A DNA stretch of 64,000 bases, taken from NCBI RefSeq assembly GCF_036421855.1, contig NZ_JAZGOK010000003.1. The stretch is one strand, 5' to 3'. This document shows, piece after piece, positions 1 to 8,942 of this stretch (position 1 is its first letter; each line of letters begins with the position of its first letter). The position numbers and the translations under genes were made by a program. The stretch is from Georgenia_B sunbinii (GTDB taxonomy: Bacteria; Actinomycetota; Actinomycetes; Actinomycetales; Actinomycetaceae). The notes beneath the pieces are model-generated. The model saw only the letters and a list, made by a program, of their open reading frames with translations, was not told the DNA's origin and did no database searches.

Positions 1-372
1 CACGTGGCCGACGCCCCGGTGGTCTACGACGAGCTGCTGGAGATCCGCCAGCTGCTCATCGAGTGGGCGACCGACCGTGAAGTCATCGACCCGGCGGACT
101 TCTTCGTCGAGAACTGGTGGCTGGTGACCGAGCCGCTGCCGGAGCCGACTCCCACGCCCACGCCGACGCCGGAGCCCACCGAGGAGCCGACGACCGACCC
201 CACCACCGACCCGACGGCGGCGCCCTCATCGACCGCACCGCCGGCCCAGACGCCACCACCGTCCGGCGGGCAGCTGCCGAGCACCGGCGCACCGGTGTGG
301 GGGATTCTCGGTGCGGCACTCCTCCTGCTCCTTGGCGGCACCGTCGCGGTGGTCCGTCGCGCGCGGCGCTGA
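1..372 (+). CDS. LPXTG-anchored surface protein, C-terminal part (5' cut by window)
   Basis: The reading frame is open from base 1, so this is the C-terminal end of a longer gene. About 50 residues of folded sequence are followed by a Pro/Thr/Glu-rich wall-spanning stretch. Then comes a sortase signal LPSTGAP, a hydrophobic helix and a basic tail VVRRARR. That tripartite end is the standard cell-wall sorting signal cleaved by sortase between Thr and Gly. No sortase gene lies in the window. The identity of the ectodomain cannot be judged from what remains. Confidence 0.85.
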   Translation, partial: HVADAPVVYDELLEIRQLLIEWATDREVIDPADFFVENWWLVTEPLPEPTPTPTPTPEPTEEPTTDPTTDPTAAPSSTAPPAQTPPPSGGQLPSTGAPVWGILGAALLLLLGGTVAVVRRARR

Positions 373-439
373 GCATGACTGCCCGGTGCCATGACCGCCC
401 CGGCGAGATGCCGGCTCCGGCTGGTGGAGAGGTGGTGAG

Positions 440-943
440 ATGGGGCGGCTGACGACCTGCCGCGCGGTGCTCGCAGCGACGGCAGTGGCGGTGACGCTGC
501 TCGCCGGCTGCGGTGACGGCGCCGAGGAACCGACCGACCCCGGGACGACGGCGCCACCCACCACGCAGGCGCCGTCGCCTGGCGGCACCGCCACGCCGTC
601 GCCCGGCGGCACCGCGACGTCGCCACCGGGCGGGACGGAGGCGCCGACGGCTCCCGGGGGCGGGCCGTCGGCCGACTCCCCGGAGGTGGTGGCGGCGGTC
701 GCGGACCTCGCCGAGCACCTGGGCATCGCCCCGGACGATGTCTCGGTGGTCAGCCTGGAGTCGGTCACCTGGCCGGACGGTTCCCTCGGCTGCCCGCAGC
801 CGGGCATGAGCTACACGCAGGCACTGGTGCCCGGCACCCGGTTGGTGCTCGGTGCCGAGGGCGCCGAGTACGCCTACCACGCGGGCAGCGAGCCCGACCT
901 GACGCGGTGCGACCGGCCGCAGCAGCCGGCCCCGACCGGCTGA
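440..943 (+). CDS. Secreted lipoprotein with Pro/Thr-rich linker
   Basis: The 167-residue protein begins with a signal peptide ending in the lipobox LLAGC, giving lipid attachment at Cys24. A low-complexity Thr/Pro/Gly linker follows (about residues 30-75). A C-terminal domain of about 85 residues carries VTWPDGSLGCPQPGM, a motif seen in small exported actinobacterial proteins of unknown function. It lies 67 nt behind the LPXTG gene in the same direction and ends before a strong hairpin. Function is unknown; export as a lipoprotein is well supported. Confidence 0.75.
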   Translation: MGRLTTCRAVLAATAVAVTLLAGCGDGAEEPTDPGTTAPPTTQAPSPGGTATPSPGGTATSPPGGTEAPTAPGGGPSADSPEVVAAVADLAEHLGIAPDDVSVVSLESVTWPDGSLGCPQPGMSYTQALVPGTRLVLGAEGAEYAYHAGSEPDLTRCDRPQQPAPTG

Positions 944-971
944 GCGGCACGAGCCACGACCGCTGAACGAG

Positions 972-1010
972 CGAAGGGGTCCGTCCGCACCTGGCGGACG
1001 GACCCCTTCG
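972..1010. terminator. Bidirectional terminator hairpin
   Basis: A perfect 17-bp stem (972-988 with 994-1010) has a 5-nt loop. It sits between the convergent lipoprotein gene and the pyrophosphatase gene, so it can serve both. Confidence 0.8.
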
Positions 1011-1019
1011 TCGTCGTCG

Positions 1020-3362
1020 CTACGAGCGGGCGACGCGAGCCGGCTGGCCGGTGTCGGTGTCGGCGTCGGTGTCGGTGTCGAGCTGCGCCTCCACGTCCGC
1101 GCCGACCCTCGCCGCGCGCAGCCGGGAGGCGATGACCGCGCCGAAGGCGATCGCCGCCGCCAGCGAGGCGATCCCGATGCGGAGCACGTGGTTCGCGTCC
1201 GCGGGCACGCTCATCTGCACCACCGCCGGGGCGATGAGCACGGCGACGAGGTTCATCACCTTGATGAGCGGGTTGATCGCCGGTCCGGCGGTGTCCTTGA
1301 ACGGGTCACCGATGGTGTCGCCGATGACGACGGCCTCGTGAGCAGGGGAGCCCTTGCCGCCGTGGTGACCGTCCTCGACGAGCTTCTTCGCGTTGTCCCA
1401 GGCCCCTCCGGAGTTGGCGAGGAACACCGCCATGAGCACCCCGCAGCCGATCGCACCGCCGAGGAAGCCGGCGAGCGGGCCGACGCCCAGGCCGAACCCG
1501 ACCGCGATCGGCGCGAAGGCCGCGAGCAGCCCGAGCGGCGCGAGCTCCCGCAGCGAGTCCCGGGTGCAGATGTCCACCACGCGCCCGTACTCGGGCCGCA
1601 CCTCTCCGGTCATGATCCCCGGGTTGTCGCGGAACTGGCGACGGACCTCGAAGACGATGGCACTGGCGGCACGTGTGACGGCGTCGATGGCCAGCCCGGA
1701 GAACAGGAACACCGTCGACGCCCCGAGGATGAGGCCCACGAGCGTCACTGGCGAGATGATCTCGTAGCTGAGCATCGACGTGACGACGCCGCTGGCCAGC
1801 TCGGTGCCCGCGGTGGTGATGGTCTCCAGCGACTGGCTCACGGCGTCGGCGTAGGCACCGAACAGCGCGGTGGCAGCGAGCACCGCGGTGGCGATCGCGA
1901 TGCCCTTGGTGATGGCCTTGGTGGTGTTGCCGGCGGCGTCGAGGTCGGTGAGGACCTGCGCACCGGCGTCGTCGACCTCGCCGGACATCTCGGCGATGCC
2001 CTGCGCGTTGTCGGAGACCGGACCGAAGGTGTCCATCGCGACGATGACGCCGACCGTGGTGAGCAGCCCGCAGCCGGCGAGCGCGACGAGGAACAGCGAG
2101 AGCCACACCGAGCCGCCGGCGATGAGGAAGACCCCGCAGATCGCGGCCGCGATGACGCCGGCGGTGTAGACGGCCGACTCGAAGCCGACGCCGATCCCGG
2201 CGAGCACGACGGTCGCCGCACCGGTCCGTGAGGTCCGTGCGACGTGGATGGTGGGCTTGGACGTGGTGCCGGTGAAGTAGCCGGTGAGCCACAGGATGAT
2301 CCCGGCGAGCACGACGCCGATCGCCACCGCGGCGGCGACGATGAGCCGCGGGTCGCCGCTCTTGGTGGCAAGATCCTCGCTGATGCCGGTGATCGCCCCG
2401 AAGGTGCTCGGCAGGTAGAGGTAGGCGGCGATCCCCGCGAGGACCACGCCGGCGACGGCGGCGGTGTAGAAGCCGCGGTAGACGGCCCGGAGAGCGCTCT
2501 CGTTGCCGCGGACCTTGGTGATGAGCACGCCGAGGACGGCGACGATGGCGCCGATACCAGCCACGATGAGCGGGAAGATGATGCCCTGCTCACCGAACAC
2601 CGCCTTGCCGAGCAGCAGCGAGGCGACGAGGGTCACCGCATAGGACTCGAAGAGGTCGGCCGCCATGCCAGCGCAGTCGCCGACGTTGTCACCGACGTTG
2701 TCGGCGATGGTCGCCGCGTTGCGCGCGTCATCCTCGGGGATGCCCTGCTCGACCTTGCCGACAAGGTCCGCCCCGACGTCGGCGGCCTTGGTGAAGATGC
2801 CGCCGCCGACCCGCATGAACATCGCCAGCAGCGCGGCACCGAAGCCGAAGCCCTCGAGGACGGCGGGTGCGTCGCCCTGGAACACCAGGACCACCCCGCC
2901 GGCACCGAGGAGGCCCAGGCCCACGACCGACATGCCCACGGCCCCGCCGGTGCGGAACGCGATGCGCGCCCCCACGCTGTTGCCGTCGGGGTGCTGCGCG
3001 GCTGCGGCGACGCGGACGTTGGCCCGCACCGCCAACCACATGCCGAGATACCCGATCGCGGCGGAGAAGCCGGCACCGAAGACGAAAGCGATCGCCCGGC
3101 CGGCCTTGACCCCACCGTCCCCCGGTAGCAGGAACAGCAGCCCGAACACGACGACGACGAACAGCACGAGGGTCCGCAGCTGCCGGTTGAGATAGGCGGC
3201 GGCCCCCTCCTGGATCGCCCTGGCGATGTCCCCCATCCCCGTTGAGCCGGGGTCCGCCGCCAAGACCTGGCGTCGTAGCATCACGGCGATGATCAGCGCG
3301 ACGGCCCCGATCCCCGTGATGATCCCAACGATGGTGAGGCTTGTAGCACTCAGCTCGTCCAT
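1020..3362 (-). CDS. hppA: Membrane proton-translocating pyrophosphatase, K+-independent
   Basis: This 780-residue multi-spanning membrane protein couples pyrophosphate hydrolysis to proton export. The substrate-site motif DVGADLVGKVEQGIPEDD lies at about residues 195-212, followed by DNVGDNVGD. A second conserved block, DTFGPVSDNAQGIAEMSGEV, lies near 444-463. The GNTTKA motif carries Lys482 where K+-dependent enzymes have Ala, which marks the K+-independent class. The start at 3362 (MDELSATS) has a GAGGAGG ribosome site; the longer open frame upstream looks non-coding. The gene is divergent from the helicase, with a 179-bp gap. Confidence 0.95.
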   Translation of the reverse strand: MDELSATSLTIVGIITGIGAVALIIAVMLRRQVLAADPGSTGMGDIARAIQEGAAAYLNRQLRTLVLFVVVVFGLLFLLPGDGGVKAGRAIAFVFGAGFSAAIGYLGMWLAVRANVRVAAAAQHPDGNSVGARIAFRTGGAVGMSVVGLGLLGAGGVVLVFQGDAPAVLEGFGFGAALLAMFMRVGGGIFTKAADVGADLVGKVEQGIPEDDARNAATIADNVGDNVGDCAGMAADLFESYAVTLVASLLLGKAVFGEQGIIFPLIVAGIGAIVAVLGVLITKVRGNESALRAVYRGFYTAAVAGVVLAGIAAYLYLPSTFGAITGISEDLATKSGDPRLIVAAAVAIGVVLAGIILWLTGYFTGTTSKPTIHVARTSRTGAATVVLAGIGVGFESAVYTAGVIAAAICGVFLIAGGSVWLSLFLVALAGCGLLTTVGVIVAMDTFGPVSDNAQGIAEMSGEVDDAGAQVLTDLDAAGNTTKAITKGIAIATAVLAATALFGAYADAVSQSLETITTAGTELASGVVTSMLSYEIISPVTLVGLILGASTVFLFSGLAIDAVTRAASAIVFEVRRQFRDNPGIMTGEVRPEYGRVVDICTRDSLRELAPLGLLAAFAPIAVGFGLGVGPLAGFLGGAIGCGVLMAVFLANSGGAWDNAKKLVEDGHHGGKGSPAHEAVVIGDTIGDPFKDTAGPAINPLIKVMNLVAVLIAPAVVQMSVPADANHVLRIGIASLAAAIAFGAVIASRLRAARVGADVEAQLDTDTDADTDTGQPARVARS

Positions 3363-3454
3363 CCGCCCTCCTCGGCAGCGCACGTGCGGGGACAGCCTCG
3401 TCCACGCACAGAGTGATCGACGCGACCCGCAGGGCCGCTGCATTGGTGTGGCGG

Positions 3455-3460
3455 AGTCTA
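3455..3460 (-). promoter_or_regulatory. Candidate -10 box of hppA
   Basis: TAGACT on the minus strand lies about 92 nt upstream of the hppA start. No convincing -35 is visible at the right distance. The 179-bp divergent region otherwise holds nothing recognisable. Confidence 0.3.
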
Positions 3461-3541
3461 CGCATGTCGAAGGCCCCTGTACCTGGGTACCGAGCATCTT
3501 CCCGAAAGCCGGTTCCCAGACCATGGACGATGATGAGATCC

Positions 3542-5986
3542 ATGGCCGTCACCGAACTCCTCGCGCTGCTGCGGCAGGTGGACGGTGGCGAGGGCCAGCT
3601 GCTGCACGTGGAGGAGATCCCCGGCCGTGCCGGCAGCACGGTGCCATGGCCGCCGTGGGCCGACGAGGACCTGGTGGCCGGCTACCAGCGGCTCGGCGTG
3701 GCCAGCCCGTGGGCGCACCAGGTCGAGGCGGCGGACGCCGTGTGGCGAGGGCAGCACACCGTCATCGCGACGTCGACCGGGTCGGGCAAGTCGTTGGCCG
3801 CCTGGCTGCCGGCCGTCAGCGCGGTGCGCGAGGCCGCGGCCGATGCGGCCAGGCCGGGCGCCGGCCGGATCTCCACCTACAGCCGCCGACCGACGACGCT
3901 CTACCTCGCCCCCACCAAGGCGCTCGCCGCGGACCAGCTCGCCGCGCTCGACCGGCTGCTCGCGGCTGCGCGGCTCACCGGGGTGCGGGCGAGCACCTGC
4001 GACGGGGACACCGCGCTGTCCGAGCGGGACTGGGTGCGCGACCACGCGGACATCGTGCTGAGCAACCCGGACTTCCTCCACTTCTCCCTGCTGCCGGGGC
4101 ACCGACGCTGGCAACGGCTGCTGCGCGGGCTGCGTTTCATCGTCATCGACGAGTGCCACGCCTACCGTGGCGTCCTCGGGGCGCACGTCGCGCTCGTCGT
4201 GCGGCGGCTGCTGCGGCTGGCTCGGCACTACGGTGCGGAACCGACCGTCGTCCTCGCGTCGGCCACCACCGGCGACCCGGCGGGGACCGCGGCGCGGCTG
4301 ATCGGCTCCGACGACGTCCACGCCGTCACGCGCGACACCGCACCGAGCGGCACCCGCACGATTGCGCTGTGGCAGCCGGCGCTGACCGACTCCGGTCGGC
4401 ACTGGCCGGCTCAGGGCACCGCCGTTCCGACCGATCCTGCTGATCCGGCGGGGCCGGCAGGAGCGTCGGCAGCTCTGGACGACGACGCCGGGCCGCGGCG
4501 CAGCGTCATCAGCGAGACCGGCGAGATCCTCGCCCGGCTGGTGCGGCACGGGGCGCGCACCCTGGCCTTCGTGCGCTCGCGCTACGGCACCGAGGCGGTC
4601 GCCGAGCAGGTTCGGTCGCGCCTCGCCTGCACCGGGCTGGCCGACCGGGTGGCCGCCTACCGCGGGGGCTACCTGCCCGAGGAGCGGCGGGCGCTGGAGA
4701 CCGCGCTGCGCACCGGTGAGCTCCTCGCGCTGGCGACCACCAATGCGCTCGAGCTCGGGGTGGACGTCGCTGGTCTGGACGCCGTCGTCATCGCCGGCTG
4801 GCCCGGTACCCGGGTCTCGATGTGGCAGCAGGCGGGACGCTCCGGGCGGGCGGGACGCGAAGGGCTGGCGGTGCTCATCGCCTCCGACAACCCTCTCGAC
4901 TCCTATCTCGTCCACCACCCGGAGGCGATCTTCGGCCAGTCGGTGGAGGCGACGACCTTCGACCCCACCAACCCGTACGTTCTCGCGCCGCACCTGTGCG
5001 CCGCCGCCGCCGAGCTGCCCCTCGGCCCTGGGGACCTCGCGCTCTTCGGCCTGCCCGACGAGTCGTTGCTGCTCGAGCTCGTCCGCCGTGGGCTGCTGCG
5101 GCGCCGGCCCACGGGCTGGTTCTGGAACTTCTCCCGCCCGGAGCACCCAGCGTCACTCACCGACCTCCGGGGCGGGCAGGGCAAGCCTGTGCAGGTCGTC
5201 GAGCGCGGCACCGGCACCGTGCTGGGCACCGTCGACGGTTCCCGCGCGGACGCCACCGTCCATCCTGGCGCGGTCTACATCCACCAGGGCCAGTCGTTCG
5301 TCGTCGAGGCTCTGGAGGACGACGTCGCGATCGTCCACCGTGACGTCGAGCTGGCGCACCGGACGCGCGCCCGCAGCCATGCATCGGTGCGGATCGTCGC
5401 CGAGCAGGCGCACGCGCAGTGGCAGGACCCGGCCGGTCGCGGGGTGCGATGGTCCTACGGCCAGGTCGAGGTGACCTCGCGGGTCACCGGCTTCGAACGA
5501 CGCCGGATCCCAGACATGGACCTCATCGGCGCCTACGACCTCGACCTGCCTGAGCACATGCTGCCGACCGCGTCGGTGTGGTGGTCGGCGACCGCCGCAG
5601 ACCTGGCGGCCGTGGGGGTGACCGCCGACGCGCTGCCAGGTGCGCTGCACGCCGCGGAGCACGCCGCCATCGGGCTGCTGCCGATCGTTGCCACCTGCGA
5701 CCGGTGGGACCTGGGCGGCCTGTCGACCGCCCTGCACCCGGACACCGAGCAGCCCACGGTGTTCGTCCACGACGCCTATCCCGGCGGCGCCGGGTTCGCC
5801 GAACGCGGTTTCGCCGCCGCCCGCGAGTGGCTCACCGCGACGCTCGCCGCGGTGGCGGACTGCCCGTGCCCGAGCGGCTGCCCCAGCTGCGTGCAGTCCC
5901 CCAAGTGCGGGAACAACAACTCGCCGCTCGACAAGGCCGGCGCCGTGCGGGTCCTGCGGTTCCTCGTCTCCGCCTGCCCGGAGTGA
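3542..5986 (+). CDS. DEAD/DEAH-box helicase of the MrfA/Hrq1 (YprA) type with DUF1998 zinc domain
   Basis: The 814-residue protein is an ATP-dependent superfamily 2 helicase. Walker A is TSTGSGKS at residues 77-84, the DExH motif IDECHAYRG lies near 201, and a C-terminal helicase domain contains WQQAGRSGRAG. The C terminus carries a four-cysteine zinc site (CPCPSGCPSC through CGNNN, residues about 774-792) typical of DUF1998 in MrfA, which acts in DNA repair of crosslinks and mitomycin damage. The ATG at 3542 was chosen because the family begins near there; ATGs at 3530, 3533 or 3464 are possible. It matches Rv3649 in position next to the Tad cluster. Confidence 0.88.
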   Translation: MAVTELLALLRQVDGGEGQLLHVEEIPGRAGSTVPWPPWADEDLVAGYQRLGVASPWAHQVEAADAVWRGQHTVIATSTGSGKSLAAWLPAVSAVREAAADAARPGAGRISTYSRRPTTLYLAPTKALAADQLAALDRLLAAARLTGVRASTCDGDTALSERDWVRDHADIVLSNPDFLHFSLLPGHRRWQRLLRGLRFIVIDECHAYRGVLGAHVALVVRRLLRLARHYGAEPTVVLASATTGDPAGTAARLIGSDDVHAVTRDTAPSGTRTIALWQPALTDSGRHWPAQGTAVPTDPADPAGPAGASAALDDDAGPRRSVISETGEILARLVRHGARTLAFVRSRYGTEAVAEQVRSRLACTGLADRVAAYRGGYLPEERRALETALRTGELLALATTNALELGVDVAGLDAVVIAGWPGTRVSMWQQAGRSGRAGREGLAVLIASDNPLDSYLVHHPEAIFGQSVEATTFDPTNPYVLAPHLCAAAAELPLGPGDLALFGLPDESLLLELVRRGLLRRRPTGWFWNFSRPEHPASLTDLRGGQGKPVQVVERGTGTVLGTVDGSRADATVHPGAVYIHQGQSFVVEALEDDVAIVHRDVELAHRTRARSHASVRIVAEQAHAQWQDPAGRGVRWSYGQVEVTSRVTGFERRRIPDMDLIGAYDLDLPEHMLPTASVWWSATAADLAAVGVTADALPGALHAAEHAAIGLLPIVATCDRWDLGGLSTALHPDTEQPTVFVHDAYPGGAGFAERGFAAAREWLTATLAAVADCPCPSGCPSCVQSPKCGNNNSPLDKAGAVRVLRFLVSACPE

Positions 5987-6083
5987 CCAGAGTCTGAGCA
6001 GCCGCGCTCGACCTGATCTTTGCCGACGCCGATCGGGCCGTGGCGCGGATGGTGGCTACGGCGAGCTGACGGGCCGCGGCCAG

Positions 6084-6206
6084 ATGTCACAGGTCGGTTC
6101 TAGCGTGGGGACTGCGACAAGGAGATGAGGGCGATGGCGGCTCTCCCGGCTGAATGTCACAGGTCGGTCCTAGCGTAGGAACCACAGCAAGGAGGTGAGT
6201 GCGATG
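6084..6206 (+). repeat. Tandem duplication of a promoter/leader ahead of the HNH gene
   Basis: Two copies of a block of about 53 bp lie 70 bp apart (6084-6136 and 6154-6206). Each has ATGTCACAGGTCGGT, a TAGCGT -10-like box (6101-6106 and 6171-6176), a purine-rich ribosome site and an ATG. Copy 2 leads into the HNH gene. Copy 1 opens a 14-codon frame (6134-6178) that stops inside copy 2. No -35 is clear, so the promoter role is inferred from the -10-like box and the conservation between copies. Confidence 0.75.
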
Positions 6207-8417
6207 ACGACGGAGACACTTCTCGACGACGAGGTCTCGGCCGCGGAACGGTGGCTCGCGTCCGCGCTCGCCGCCCGGCCCGACGGCGCCGGTTCTCGCC
6301 CGAGGGCGTTCGCGTCACCCGAGCCCACCCAGGTGGGTGAGGGCTACGACACCTGGCTGCCGTGGGAGACGTTCTCGCTCGCGCACGGCGCGAAGACGCG
6401 GTACCGGCTGGTCGGTGAGGGCGACCGCGGCGCCACCGTTGCCGCCTCCGGTCGCCGGCCGGCTCGCACGGTCGCGGCGGACCTCCCGCGGGATGCCGAG
6501 ACGGTGTCGATCGATGACGCCTCGGTGGCTGTGACTCCTGAGGGCGCTTCGGCGGCGGTGACACCTGGGGGCGCTTCAGCGGCTCTCCCAGCCGAGGGCG
6601 ATTCGGCGGCCGGGTCACCTGATATCGGCTCCGCGGCGGTGTCGACGGACTTGTTGGGTGAGTTGTCGGTGATGTTGGCGTCGGTGTCGTCGTTGGCTGG
6701 TGCGGATTGGCACGGGTTGCCCGGGCGGGGTGCCAGTGAGGCGTTGGACCTGGTGGAGCAGGTGGAGCGTCAGCTGGCGGGGGTGCGGTCGCGGGTGCTG
6801 ACCGCGGTGGATGCTGATGGGCTGTGGACGTTGGACGGTTCGCGGACGTTCAATGCGTGGGTTCGTCAGCGCACCGGGGCGACGGCTGGGGCGGCGTCAC
6901 GGCAGGTCCGTGAGTCGCGGGCGTTACGTGATCACCTGCCGCTGGCCGCCCAGGCGTTGGCCGCCGGGCTGATCAGTGCCGAGCACGTATCGGTGCTGGT
7001 GCGAGAGGCGGTCACCACGCAGCGGTTGCGTGCTCAGCTCGTTGATCCGGTGATGGGTGAGGCGTTCTTGGTGGACCAGGCCCAGGTGATGGATGCCGGG
7101 ACGTTCACCAAGGTGGTCAAGGCGTGGGCGATCCGGGTGGATCCGGAGGCGGCGGATCGCCGGTGGCGCGAGGATGACGCCAAGGAGAAGTTCACGGTCG
7201 CGCCGACCACCGACGGGTTCCATGTCGAGGGCTGGCTGGACGATGTGTCGGGTACGGCGGTGCGTGCCGCGTTGGCTGCGCACATGGGTCGTAAGGCCAA
7301 GGGCGATGACCGTCCTGCAGCGCAGCGGCGGGCGGCGGCGTTGGTGTCGTTGGCGCGGCAGTCGTTGGACGGTGGTCTGCAGGGCGCTGGTGCGCGGGTG
7401 CGGCCGCATGTGACGGTGACCACGTCGCTGGAGACGCTGCGAGCGATGGCCGCCGCGACCGGTTCCGCGGTACCACCAACGCCGATGCCGACGACAACGG
7501 CGCCGACGCCGACGCCGGATGCACCCGACGGGTCGGGTGAGCCGGCCGGGCCGGGTGAGCCGGGGTCGTGCGTCGAGATCAGTGCGGAGTCCACCTTGTC
7601 GGCACCCGGCGGGCCCCGTGACGCGCAGACGCCGTCCGGCCGGCCGCGTGACGCCGGCAGCCCGGCCGGCGGGCAGCGCGGCCCCAACAGCTCGGCCGGG
7701 TCCGACGGCTCAACTGCTCCCGAGAACCCAGCTGGGCCCGACAACCCGGCTGACCTGGACGGTGCGGCGGGCGCGGTGTTGTTCGAGCTGTCGCCGCAGG
7801 CGCGGACGCGGGTCGAGCAGTGGCAGCCGGGTGATGATCACGTGATCTCCACCGCGATCGACTACGACGCGATCCGCGGGATGGAGCCGGCCACCCTGGA
7901 GGACGGCACCCCGCTGTCGCCGGCGCTGCTGGCCCGGCTGGTCTGCGAGTCAGCGCTGTCAAGGGTGGTGTTCGGGCCGCAGTCCACCGTGCTGGACGTG
8001 GGTCGTGAGCAGCGGATCTTCCCCGCCAACCAGGCCCGGGCCATCCATGCCCGCGACCGGCACTGCCAGTACCCCGGCTGCGACGAGCCACCGGGCTTCG
8101 GCGAGATCCACCACTCGCTGTGGTGGGGCCGAGACCACGGTCCCACCGACACCGAGCACGGGATCCTGCTGTGCTGGCACCACCACGACTGGGTCCACGC
8201 CCACCAGATCACCATCACCCGCACCAACGGCACCTGGATCTTCCACGACCGCCACGGCCAGCAGATCCAGGCCCCACGACACAACGACCACCACGGCAGC
8301 AGCGGCGACCGCAGGCACGGCAGCGATCGCAGGAGCGGCAGCAACGGCAGCGGCAACGGCAACGGCAACGGCGATGACGCCGGTCACAGCGGCGATGAAC
8401 CCGGCCACAGCCCGTAG
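6204..8417 (+). CDS. DUF222 / HNH endonuclease (13E12 repeat family)
   Basis: The 737-residue protein has a DUF222 domain (about residues 150-430), a long Pro/Gly/Ser linker (about 430-520) and a C-terminal HNH nuclease domain. That domain carries a Cys pair in RHCQYPGCD, the motif GEIHHSLWWGRDHG, and LLCWHHHDWVH. The family is multicopy in actinobacterial genomes and is thought to be mobile; its biological role is not settled. Start 6204 follows AAGGAGG at 6189-6195. The N-terminal region has degenerate Gly-Ala-Ser repeats. The DUF222 segment uses many TTG codons, unlike its neighbours, which suggests a different origin. The 3' end overlaps the antisense Rv3654c-like frame. Confidence 0.9.
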   Translation: MTTETLLDDEVSAAERWLASALAARPDGAGSRPRAFASPEPTQVGEGYDTWLPWETFSLAHGAKTRYRLVGEGDRGATVAASGRRPARTVAADLPRDAETVSIDDASVAVTPEGASAAVTPGGASAALPAEGDSAAGSPDIGSAAVSTDLLGELSVMLASVSSLAGADWHGLPGRGASEALDLVEQVERQLAGVRSRVLTAVDADGLWTLDGSRTFNAWVRQRTGATAGAASRQVRESRALRDHLPLAAQALAAGLISAEHVSVLVREAVTTQRLRAQLVDPVMGEAFLVDQAQVMDAGTFTKVVKAWAIRVDPEAADRRWREDDAKEKFTVAPTTDGFHVEGWLDDVSGTAVRAALAAHMGRKAKGDDRPAAQRRAAALVSLARQSLDGGLQGAGARVRPHVTVTTSLETLRAMAAATGSAVPPTPMPTTTAPTPTPDAPDGSGEPAGPGEPGSCVEISAESTLSAPGGPRDAQTPSGRPRDAGSPAGGQRGPNSSAGSDGSTAPENPAGPDNPADLDGAAGAVLFELSPQARTRVEQWQPGDDHVISTAIDYDAIRGMEPATLEDGTPLSPALLARLVCESALSRVVFGPQSTVLDVGREQRIFPANQARAIHARDRHCQYPGCDEPPGFGEIHHSLWWGRDHGPTDTEHGILLCWHHHDWVHAHQITITRTNGTWIFHDRHGQQIQAPRHNDHHGSSGDRRHGSDRRSGSNGSGNGNGNGDDAGHSGDEPGHSP

Positions 8418-8942
8418 GGGACAGCTCTGCCCACGGCCGCCCTCGCGGCCAGCCGTTGTCGCGGACGCTCGCTGGCCGACGGCACTCTCGCTGGCCGCTC
8501 TCGCTCGCTCCCCTCCCCGGGCAACGGTTCTGTCGCTGGCTGCTCCACATGATCGACGGTCCTGGCGCCGGCCCACGGGGCCAGCTCTCGCAGCTGCTCG
8601 TGCGGTGAGCGACCACGTCGTCACGGAGGCATGGACCTCGACGTGGCCGTCGCTCACGTGGCAGCTGTCCATGACCGCCCCGCCACGCACGACGACCTCG
8701 CGAACCCGTGCACACGCCGCTGCCGGGCTACCACCGGGCCGGTGCAGCACCTCAGCACCGGCGATGGCGCCGAGGTCGGCGGCCGACTGCGCCGCCGCCC
8801 GGGCCTGCAGGCCCCGACCCAGCCCAGCGACGGTCAGCACCAGCACGAGACCGAGAGCGATGACTGCTAGGCCCAGCACCGTTCCTGAGCCGCGCTCACG
8901 TCCGGCAGCCGACGGTTCGGCACCGGGTGCCCGGTCAGCCAC
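7959..8942 (-). CDS. Rv3654c-like (TadG/TadE-like) pilus-locus protein with run-on C terminus
   Basis: The first 120 or so residues match the last gene of actinobacterial Tad clusters: ERGSGTVLGLAVIALGLVLVL membrane segment, QAAADLGAIAGAE-like repeat of Ala, and a short extracytoplasmic end at ARAAARAGPV. Family members stop about there (near base 8574). Here the frame stays open for another 205 codons, of which about 153 are antisense to the HNH gene. The extension looks like untranslated DNA read in frame, so the native stop may have been lost. GTG 8942 overlaps the stop of tadE by 8 nt; GTG 9005 is an alternative. Confidence 0.6.
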   Translation of the reverse strand: MADRAPGAEPSAAGRERGSGTVLGLAVIALGLVLVLTVAGLGRGLQARAAAQSAADLGAIAGAEVLHRPGGSPAAACARVREVVVRGGAVMDSCHVSDGHVEVHASVTTWSLTARAAARAGPVGRRQDRRSCGAASDRTVARGGERARAASESAVGQRASATTAGREGGRGQSCPLRAVAGFIAAVTGVIAVAVAVAAAVAAAPAIAAVPAVAAAAVVVVVSWGLDLLAVAVVEDPGAVGAGDGDLVGVDPVVVVPAQQDPVLGVGGTVVSAPPQRVVDLAEARWLVAAGVLAVPVAGMDGPGLVGGEDPLLTTHVQHGGLRPEHHP

